The notes under the pieces: model-generated
Told to the model about the DNA's origin: nothing
Databases searched by the model: none
What the model saw: only the letters and a program-made list of their open reading frames with translations
Shown: piece by piece, positions 57,531 through 64,000 of the stretch
Numbering within the stretch: position 1 is the first letter of the stretch
How the letters are laid out: the number at the start of each line of letters is the position of its first letter
Made by a program: the position numbers and the translations under genes
Source: an uncultured Prevotellaceae bacterium
GTDB taxonomy: Bacteria; Bacteroidota; Bacteroidia; Bacteroidales; Bacteroidaceae
Direction: 5' to 3'
Length of the DNA stretch: 64,000 bases
Assembly: GCA_947305005.1 (NCBI GenBank)
Contig: CAMZCM010000002.1
Coordinates: 124,001 to 188,000, forward strand

Positions 57531-57562
57531 TTTGGGCTGTTCTCCACTTTTTAATAACTTTG
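57531..57562 (+). promoter_or_regulatory. Promoter of the TonB receptor / nuclease operon
   Basis: TTTG (57531-57534), 20 bp, and TAACTTTG (57555-57562) match the consensus. The ATG of the receptor is 53 bp further on. Confidence 0.7.
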
Positions 57563-57615
57563 TGGCGTCAGTAGGACATATTCAATCACTTTACTAAATA
57601 AAAACCTTTAAATTC

Positions 57616-60336
57616 ATGACGAACAGGGTAAAGCTCGCTGTAGTGTTTGGGTGCTTTGCATCGGCCGTGCTAGCGCAGCAGCCGCAGATTCCGACGTCGC
57701 TGAAAGCAGAGACCAACGATGACAACGCGGATTTCACCTTCACAGAGTCGCAGCTTGATGAAGACAACGATGCCGCGCAAACGGTGTCGGCATTGGTCAC
57801 GACAAAGACTGACCCTTATCTGTCTAAGGTCGGTTATCTGTTCAGCCCGGTGCGCTTCCGCATTCGCGGTTTGGATAATCAGTACAATCAGACTTATCTC
57901 AACGGTATCATGTTCAATGATGCGGAGCGCGGACAGTTCAGCTATGCGATGATTGGCGGTTTGAACAATGTGGTGAATCCTAACCGTGAGGGCGCATCGG
58001 CATTTGAGACCAACACCTTTGGACTGGCATCCATCGGCGGAGCTACGAGTATCAATATGCGACCAGGTTCGCAGCGACAGGGCAATCAGATTACCCTCTC
58101 TGGATGTAACCGTAACTACGTGGCACGTGCTGCCTACAGCTACTCTTCTGGCTTCAATGCCGACGGCTGGGCGTTTTCTGGTGCACTCGGTTATCGTTGG
58201 GCCAAGGAGGGCTTTATAGAAGGTACTTTCTATAACTCACTCAGTTATTATCTCGGTGTAGAAAAGAAGTTAGGTGACCGTCATTCACTCTCTCTTATCA
58301 CCTTTGGTGCACCCACCGAGCGCGGCCAGCAAGGTGCATCCACGGAAGAGGCTTATTGGTTAGCTAATTCTCACTACTACAACCCGAACTGGGGTTATCA
58401 GGATGGGAAGAAGCGCAATAGCCGAGTTGTGCTTGACTATGAGCCGGTGACCATCCTCACTTGGGATTTCGATATCGATGAGAAAACCAAGTTGACGACC
58501 TCTGCGGGTGTCCGCTATTCCAATTATAGCAGTACGTCACTCGGCTGGAACGGCAATGCTTATGACCCTCGTCCGGATTACTACAAGAAACTGCCATCGA
58601 GCATCTTCAATGTCTATGACGATGATCAGAACAATGGCACGTATCTGGGACAGAACAAGTTCTTCTTAGAGCAGTGGCAAACGCTATACGATTACTGGAC
58701 GGCAGATAAGGCCAATCGTCAGGTGCAGTGGGATCAGATGTACTATATCAACCGCACGGAGGCGGCGAAAGGTGGTGAGGCTCTCTACTATCAGGAGCGT
58801 CGTCACAACGACCAACTGGTGATGGCACTGAACTCCACCCTGAACGGCTCGATCAACAAGGATAACAAATATACTGTCGGCTTCCAGTGGAACTCCACCA
58901 AAGGTATGCACTATAAGACGATGGCAGACCTTTTGGGCGCCGAGAACTATTATGACTATGACAAATTCGCTGCCAATGACTACGGTCGTAGCAGCACAGA
59001 GGCACAGAACGACCTGCGCAACCCGAACCGCAAGATTGGCGTAGGAGACAGATTCGGCTACGATTATAATATATATGTACATAAGGCGAAGGTTTGGGGC
59101 CAGTACGTCAGCCAGTGGAATCAGCTGAATTTCTCGTTCGGCGCCCATGTTGACGGTACGGTTTTCGAGCGTGACGGTTTGATGCAGAATGGTCGTGCAC
59201 CCGAGAACTCCTATGGCACCAGCGGTTGGGCTAAGTTCCTGCATGGTGGCGGTAAGTTCCGTTTTGCCTATGACATCACGCCTAACCATCGTGTCTCCCT
59301 TGCCGGCGGCGTGGAGAATGAGGCGCCGTTACCTGCCAATAGCTTCGTGGCACCTCGCATCCAAAATAACTACATCGACAATTTGGGTTTGGAGCACATC
59401 CTGAACGGAGAGGTGGCTTATGACTTCCGCTTCGGCCCGCTCACTGGTCGTGTGGCAGGATATATCACCAGTTTCCAGAACGGAGTGGAGCAGACGGCAT
59501 TCTATAACGACGACCAGTCGCGTTTCACCTATCTGACGATGAATGGTATCGAGCGTTTGCACTATGGTCTGGAGGCTGCCCTGAATCTGCAGATTACTCC
59601 TCAGCTGAGCATTCATGCCCTCGGTACCATCAGCGAGGCCAAATACACGAACAACCCGTTGGCGCAATTGAGTTATGAAGGAATGGACGCTGCTACCATC
59701 GCCAAAGTGAATACTTGGACACACAAGATGCCGGATGGAACACAGGTCACCGTCGATCAGCCATTGTGTGTCTATGCAAAGGATATGCACATGAGCGGTA
59801 CACCGCTGACAGCTCTCAATGTGGGAGTGAACTATAACGTCAATGGCTGGTACCTCGGCTTGGACCTTAACTATTACGACCGCGTGTATGTAGGCTTCTC
59901 GCAATATCGTCGTCTGTCCAATGTCTTGAATGAGTACAACGAGACGAGTGTCAGGGCTGACGGCACGCATGTCTTCGATAATGTGGATGCGGAGATGCTG
60001 AAATCCGATGGCGGTCTGCTCTATGACAGCGACGGCAATCTCCTTTATGCCTATGCTCCCGAACAGGAACGGTTCAAAGGTGGTTTCATGCTTGATGCTT
60101 CTATCGGCCGCAGTATTTACTTACGTCGTGGTAGCCTGAACATCAACCTCACATTGAGCAATATCCTGAATAATACGAATCTGCGTACCGGTGGTTATGA
60201 GCAGAACCGCGACGACCGCTACTACAATCTTGATGGTTCAGCAGGTGAAGCCAAAGCGTACAAGTTCTCCAAGAATGCCAAGTACTACTACGCGAATCCC
60301 TTTAACTTCTTCCTCAACATCGGTTATCGTTTCTAA
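57616..60336 (+). CDS. TonB-dependent receptor, non-SusC type
   Basis: This 906-residue outer-membrane receptor has a signal peptide (SAVLAQ) and a plug-like region (about 60-160, FSPVRFRIRGLDNQYNQTYLNGIMFND, GGATSINMRPGS), then a barrel ending FFLNIGYRF. It lacks an obvious carboxypeptidase-regulatory domain and has no SusD partner, unlike the two SusC proteins in this window. It heads a tight operon with a DUF5689 lipoprotein, a choice-of-anchor lipoprotein and two nucleases, so its ligand may be a nucleic-acid breakdown product or phosphate; that is inference. Confidence 0.85.
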   Translation: MTNRVKLAVVFGCFASAVLAQQPQIPTSLKAETNDDNADFTFTESQLDEDNDAAQTVSALVTTKTDPYLSKVGYLFSPVRFRIRGLDNQYNQTYLNGIMFNDAERGQFSYAMIGGLNNVVNPNREGASAFETNTFGLASIGGATSINMRPGSQRQGNQITLSGCNRNYVARAAYSYSSGFNADGWAFSGALGYRWAKEGFIEGTFYNSLSYYLGVEKKLGDRHSLSLITFGAPTERGQQGASTEEAYWLANSHYYNPNWGYQDGKKRNSRVVLDYEPVTILTWDFDIDEKTKLTTSAGVRYSNYSSTSLGWNGNAYDPRPDYYKKLPSSIFNVYDDDQNNGTYLGQNKFFLEQWQTLYDYWTADKANRQVQWDQMYYINRTEAAKGGEALYYQERRHNDQLVMALNSTLNGSINKDNKYTVGFQWNSTKGMHYKTMADLLGAENYYDYDKFAANDYGRSSTEAQNDLRNPNRKIGVGDRFGYDYNIYVHKAKVWGQYVSQWNQLNFSFGAHVDGTVFERDGLMQNGRAPENSYGTSGWAKFLHGGGKFRFAYDITPNHRVSLAGGVENEAPLPANSFVAPRIQNNYIDNLGLEHILNGEVAYDFRFGPLTGRVAGYITSFQNGVEQTAFYNDDQSRFTYLTMNGIERLHYGLEAALNLQITPQLSIHALGTISEAKYTNNPLAQLSYEGMDAATIAKVNTWTHKMPDGTQVTVDQPLCVYAKDMHMSGTPLTALNVGVNYNVNGWYLGLDLNYYDRVYVGFSQYRRLSNVLNEYNETSVRADGTHVFDNVDAEMLKSDGGLLYDSDGNLLYAYAPEQERFKGGFMLDASIGRSIYLRRGSLNINLTLSNILNNTNLRTGGYEQNRDDRYYNLDGSAGEAKAYKFSKNAKYYYANPFNFFLNIGYRF

Positions 60337-60348
60337 ATGGTTAAGAGT

Positions 60349-61260
60349 ATGAAAAACAAGAATATGATCTGGGCGATACTGCTCGCCATTTGTACCTTTA
60401 CCGCTTGCATGGATGAACACGATGCTCCCCCGACCGATGTTGATCCCGGTGCAACCAGCCCCACTTCGGTTGGCGAGGTGAATATGACCATCGATGACCT
60501 GAAGACCAAGTTCGTGGGGTATATGACGAAGAGTAATCTCTATGTACAGGTGGATGAAGACCTGATCTTTGAGGGTGTTGTCGTAGCCAACGACAAATCC
60601 GGCAATGTCTATCAGAAGATTGTCCTCAGCGAACTGACAACCGCTGGAACTATAGAGAGCATCAATCTCAATATCAAGAATACCAATCTCTTTGCTTATT
60701 TTCCTCTTGGGCAGGCTGTCCGTGTGAATCTGAAAGGATTGTGGATTGGTAACTACAGTCAGGTACCGACCATCGGTACACCTTATAAGACGAGTGCCGG
60801 CAACCTTCGCTTAGGCCCTATCCTTATGCAGGATTGCAGAACGCATGTGCAGTTGGTGGAAGGGCCTGATGAGGCTACCAAGCAAAAGCTGTTGACACCA
60901 CTGGTGGTGGATGACACGTGGCTCGGTACTTCTTCCAATTTCAGTATTCATAACTCGCCCATCCTTGTGACGATGGAAGGCCAGTTCCCGGAGGCTGATG
61001 GCAAGCGTATCTTCACGCCCAATGTCTCTTCTGCCGAAGACCCCGATAATGGTTACGATGCCGGTTATGCCCGTAACCGTACGCTGCAGGTGGGTTCTGT
61101 CAAGGTGCTTTCGCGTAATTCCACATGCAATGAAATCTCCCTTACCGTTATTCCTTCAGGGAAGGTTCGTGTCACAGGTGTCTTGACTTATTATGGCAAG
61201 GAATGGCAGCTGCAGATGCGTGACCTCAATGATCTGGAGATTCTTGAACCGCAGCAATAG
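60349..61260 (+). CDS. DUF5689 domain lipoprotein
   Basis: This 303-residue lipoprotein (lipobox ICTFTACMD) uses the ATG at 60349; an ATG at 60337 is also possible. It matches DUF5689, an OB-fold-like Bacteroidetes family: NMTIDDLKTKFVGYMTKSNLYVQVDEDLIFEGVVVANDKSGNVYQKIVL, GQAVRVNLKGLWIGNY and VRVTGVLTYYGKEWQLQMRDLNDLE. OB-like folds in nuclease neighbourhoods may bind nucleic acid; this is inferred, not shown. It follows the receptor gene by 12 bp. Confidence 0.82.
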   Translation: MKNKNMIWAILLAICTFTACMDEHDAPPTDVDPGATSPTSVGEVNMTIDDLKTKFVGYMTKSNLYVQVDEDLIFEGVVVANDKSGNVYQKIVLSELTTAGTIESINLNIKNTNLFAYFPLGQAVRVNLKGLWIGNYSQVPTIGTPYKTSAGNLRLGPILMQDCRTHVQLVEGPDEATKQKLLTPLVVDDTWLGTSSNFSIHNSPILVTMEGQFPEADGKRIFTPNVSSAEDPDNGYDAGYARNRTLQVGSVKVLSRNSTCNEISLTVIPSGKVRVTGVLTYYGKEWQLQMRDLNDLEILEPQQ

Positions 61261-61301
61261 TCAACCTCATATTCATTCGTAAAATAGTAAATATCAGCTA
61301 T

Positions 61302-62915
61302 ATGAAAAAGTATTTTTCCTTCTTGTTGCTCCTGCTTTCAGGCTTTGCCTTTGTTGCCTGTGAGGATGTCCCGGAACCCTATGGCATTAACCTTGAGGCG
61401 GCAAAGAACGGTTCACTCGCTGAAGGACAACTGATCTATGAAACTTTTACTTCGGGGCTCGGCACTTTCCAAGTGAAGTCGCTCGTTGGCATGTATGCTT
61501 GGGCTTATGAGGGACACGGTTGCGTGCAAATCTCTTCATTTGAAAATAACACCAACAACGATGCGGATTCATATCTGATCTCTCCTGCTGTGACGTTGGA
61601 GGATAAGGCTTATCACCTGTCGTTCGAATATATTTTGCGTTATGCCGTAGAGAGCACGATGAAGAAGAATCACACGGTGCTCATCTCTGATAACTTTGAC
61701 AAAGATCCTGCCGCTGCTACTTGGACGGAATTGGAGTTTGAGCTTGAACAGGGATCCGATTGGGACAATTGGTTCAAGGCCGATATCAATATCCCCGACG
61801 CTTATCGTGGTAAGAAGGTGAATATTGCCTTCCGCTATATAGGTGACACCACGAAAGCGGCTACATGGGAGGTGCGCAAAGTGATGCTCGCTGAAGGTTC
61901 CGCCGCTGCGAAAGCCGATGACGTAGTAGGCGATGTCACCTTTTTCTCCGAGAGCTTCGCTTCGGGAGCCGGAGAGTGCACGACGCAAGATGTGGTTGTT
62001 CCTTCCGGTACAACGGGCATCTGGAAGTACGACTCTTCATATAAATGCATGAAAGCTACGGGTTTCATCAATAACACAGCTTTGGAAACAGAAGGTTGGC
62101 TCTATACTTCGCTGATTGATTTGCGTAAATCAACAGGTGCTTACCTCTCCTTCGAACATGCCTGCAATAAGTTTACCAACCCAATGTCTGAACAGGCTAC
62201 GGTTTGGGCGAAGGCCACGAGCGATGCCGAATGGACAAAGCTGACGGTGGAGAACTATCCCTCCAGCTGGACGTTCATCAAGTCGGGTAACATCAATCTC
62301 GAAGCCTTTGTAGGTAAGAAGATTCAGATTGCATTCAAATACACTAGCACCACAGCCTCGGCTGGTACCTGGGAAGTGAAGAACGTGAAGGTGACGGGCT
62401 TCGGCGAGGTTGGCTCCAATGGTTTCTCATGGGAAGACTTCACCAACGGCGACTTCGAGAGTTGGACATCAGATATTAAGCCTGCGGGCTGGCAAGATGA
62501 TACAGCTCTTGGTGATGCTGACTTGCAACGTAGCGAGGACGCTCATTCGGGCTCTTATTCGTGTCTTGTTGAAGGCTGGACAGGTGTCAGTCGTTACCTT
62601 GCTTACCAGCCGATGCAGCTCTCCGCTGGTACTTATACTGTTTCTTGCTTTGCCAAGTCTGCTACAGCTGATGTTGCCAAGCTGCGTCTGGGTTGTAAGG
62701 TGACGGGTGAGGAGAAGGAACGTGTGGAACGCGATGCTGCTGACAAGGCCGTATCTCATGAACTTGGCGCAACTTGGGAACAGTTCTCATTTACCTTTAC
62801 TCTTGCTCCCTCTGCCGACGGATCAGATTACTCAGTGGCGTTATTCTTCCGTAACATGAAGGATGCAGGTAAGGACTTGTTGATTGATGACGTAACGATT
62901 ACAAAGGCTCAATAA
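61302..62915 (+). CDS. Choice-of-anchor J-type multidomain lipoprotein
   Basis: This 537-residue lipoprotein (lipobox AFVACEDV) contains at least two beta-sandwich modules with the pattern SYLISPAVTLEDKAYHLSFEYILRY.. and WLYTSLIDLRKSTGAYLSFEHAC.., each closing with a WEVRKVML or WEVKNVKV strand, and a final carbohydrate-binding-like module (SWEDFTNGDFESWTSDIKPAGW). The same module type occurs between the endonuclease I domains of the 48.7-kb gene. It probably binds a ligand at the surface. It sits in the receptor-nuclease operon. Confidence 0.78.
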   Translation: MKKYFSFLLLLLSGFAFVACEDVPEPYGINLEAAKNGSLAEGQLIYETFTSGLGTFQVKSLVGMYAWAYEGHGCVQISSFENNTNNDADSYLISPAVTLEDKAYHLSFEYILRYAVESTMKKNHTVLISDNFDKDPAAATWTELEFELEQGSDWDNWFKADINIPDAYRGKKVNIAFRYIGDTTKAATWEVRKVMLAEGSAAAKADDVVGDVTFFSESFASGAGECTTQDVVVPSGTTGIWKYDSSYKCMKATGFINNTALETEGWLYTSLIDLRKSTGAYLSFEHACNKFTNPMSEQATVWAKATSDAEWTKLTVENYPSSWTFIKSGNINLEAFVGKKIQIAFKYTSTTASAGTWEVKNVKVTGFGEVGSNGFSWEDFTNGDFESWTSDIKPAGWQDDTALGDADLQRSEDAHSGSYSCLVEGWTGVSRYLAYQPMQLSAGTYTVSCFAKSATADVAKLRLGCKVTGEEKERVERDAADKAVSHELGATWEQFSFTFTLAPSADGSDYSVALFFRNMKDAGKDLLIDDVTITKAQ

Positions 62916-62919
62916 TCTT

Positions 62920-63849
62920 ATGAATAAGGTCCGTTTCTATATTCAAATCGTAGCGCTTGTTGTAGTCTCTCTTCCGCTGGTGTTCACAGCTTGCGGTGGC
63001 GATGACTACTATGACATGCCCAGTGATGTATCTTGGCGTGGTGCCGAGTCGGCAGAGGGTACGATTGTAACTACACCATACGAAGAGCGCATAGAAGTGC
63101 CTGCTCGTAAGGAAGGTAATACCTTTGTGGCCCATACGGTACAGTATGACGGCCATGAGGTATTGAACTACTGCGTAGAGTATGATCCCGTGAAGATGCA
63201 CTCCCGTTGGGTGGCCTTCCGCTTTGACGGCGACACACGTCCTCGCAATGTCTCGCGTAGCGATGAGCCGTTTGACGATGACCCGAAATTACCGGAATCC
63301 ATGCATATCGGTGCTCAGGGTTTCGGCTCCCCATACAATCGTGGTCATCTCGTAGCTTCCTATGACCGTCTCTTCTGCCAGGAAGCCAATGAGCAGACTT
63401 TCTATATGTCTAACATGTCTCCGCAGATTGCAAAGTTCAATTCTCCTTATTGGGCTAAACTGGAACGTATCGTTCAGAACCATGGGCGTAACACTTCTTT
63501 TGCTGACACGCTTTATGTGGTGAAGGGCGGTGCAATTGACAATGCTGAGGACTTGCTGGAGTATATCAGTCGTAGCAATGGCAAGCGAGTAGCAGTTCCC
63601 GGGCATTATTTCATGGCCCTGTTACGTGTCAAAGGTACGACCTATAATAGTATCGCTTTTTGGGTGGAACATGATAACTATGGTTATGCCGACGTGAACG
63701 ATGTCCCCAATTCCACGTTTGAACAACGTGGTCAGGTCAAGACCATCGATCAGCTGGAACAGCTCACCGGCATCGATTTCTTCCACAACCTTCCCGATGA
63801 CATCGAGAAGGAGGTTGAATCGACCTATTCCATCTCCCTATGGCTTTAA
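62920..63849 (+). CDS. DNA/RNA non-specific endonuclease lipoprotein
   Basis: This 309-residue lipoprotein (lipobox VFTACGGDD) has the NUC1-type core: a start at NYCVEYDPVKMHSRWVAFRF, the active-site region YNRGHLVASYDRLFC (RGH with the catalytic His) and YMSNMSPQIAKFNSPYWAKLE with the metal-binding Asn. The family degrades DNA and RNA outside the cell. It starts 4 bp after the preceding lipoprotein gene. Confidence 0.93.
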   Translation: MNKVRFYIQIVALVVVSLPLVFTACGGDDYYDMPSDVSWRGAESAEGTIVTTPYEERIEVPARKEGNTFVAHTVQYDGHEVLNYCVEYDPVKMHSRWVAFRFDGDTRPRNVSRSDEPFDDDPKLPESMHIGAQGFGSPYNRGHLVASYDRLFCQEANEQTFYMSNMSPQIAKFNSPYWAKLERIVQNHGRNTSFADTLYVVKGGAIDNAEDLLEYISRSNGKRVAVPGHYFMALLRVKGTTYNSIAFWVEHDNYGYADVNDVPNSTFEQRGQVKTIDQLEQLTGIDFFHNLPDDIEKEVESTYSISLWL

Positions 63850-63863
63850 ATGAACGTATCACT

Positions 63864-64000
63864 ATGAAAAAACATCTTTTCCTTAGCCTTCTCTTTTTCT
63901 GCACACTGACCGCAGTGGCGCAAAATGGACGTATAGGTATGTATGCCATCGGTTTTTACAATCTGGAGAATCTATTCGATACGGAACACGATGTGTTTGA
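63864..64000 (+). CDS. Endonuclease/exonuclease/phosphatase family protein (partial at window end)
   Basis: Only the first 45 residues are in the window: MKKHLFLSLLFFCTLTAVAQ as signal peptide, then IGFYNLENLFDTEHDVF, the characteristic opening of Bacteroidetes endonuclease/exonuclease/phosphatase enzymes. It is 14 bp downstream of the nuclease gene and continues beyond the window. A role in nucleic-acid or phosphoester breakdown fits the operon. Confidence 0.75.
   Translation, partial: MKKHLFLSLLFFCTLTAVAQNGRIGMYAIGFYNLENLFDTEHDVF

Overview
The window looks like a chromosomal segment of a Gram-negative Bacteroidales bacterium, most likely Prevotellaceae. The reasons are SusC/SusD pairs, a fused lpxC-fabZ gene, many lipoproteins with Bacteroidetes-style signal peptides, Bacteroidetes domain families (DUF3256, DUF4421, DUF5689, DUF5715, DUF6057), and promoters of the TTTG / TAnnTTTG type. 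Genus is inferred, not proven. All annotation was read from the sequence and the ORF track; no database search was run.

Layout. 1-7.1 kb (minus strand): a GH2 beta-galactosidase, a DUF6057 membrane protein and a beta-propeller lipoprotein with a CxxCH haem motif. 7.3-26 kb (minus): one long seven-gene operon, transcribed from about 26 kb towards 7.3 kb, in the order fasciclin lipoprotein, SusC, SusD, two more fasciclin lipoproteins, SusC, SusD, closed by a clear terminator. It has two outer-membrane import pairs and three large FAS1 lipoproteins but no enzyme. 26.2-32 kb (minus): a lipid A / tRNA modification cluster (lpxD, lpxC-fabZ, lpxA, a pRiA4b ORF-3-like gene, miaA) with a GH43-like gene at its end. 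32.1-34.3 kb: an orphan VirE-type primase/helicase gene in AT-rich surroundings. 34.6-44.3 kb (minus): housekeeping genes pyrF, prfA, tRNA-Val, an esterase, purM, lemA, a TPM-domain gene, aroE, ubiE/menG, purC and phoH. 44.4-54 kb (plus): DUF5715, a Spy-like protein, a large secreted multidomain protein, a secreted protein with two endonuclease I domains, truA and an EamA transporter. 54.1-57.4 kb (minus): DUF4421, DUF3256, an outer-membrane beta-barrel and ribosomal protein L31 type B. 57.6-64 kb (plus): a TonB-dependent receptor followed by a DUF5689 lipoprotein, a choice-of-anchor lipoprotein, a DNA/RNA non-specific endonuclease and the start of an endonuclease/exonuclease/phosphatase gene, which together look like a nucleic-acid or phosphate scavenging system.

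The most unusual structure is not a gene. A G+C-rich palindromic repeat (core CCCTCCCT..AGGGAGGG) occurs as inverted pairs at four gene junctions. In each case one copy sits at or just after the upstream stop codon, the start codon lies between the copies, and the second copy is translated as part of the N-terminus of the downstream protein (DUF6057, LemA, AroE, UbiE). Another pair lies entirely in frame inside the DUF6057 gene. A second, unrelated 24-bp minisatellite encoding VPEGSPVT-type repeats occurs in frame in two unrelated genes (aroE and the pRiA4b ORF-3-like gene). Other noncoding structure includes an inverted-repeat array upstream of the DUF3256 promoter, paired CTCCACCT sites upstream of the VirE gene, and a duplicated element in the L31 leader.
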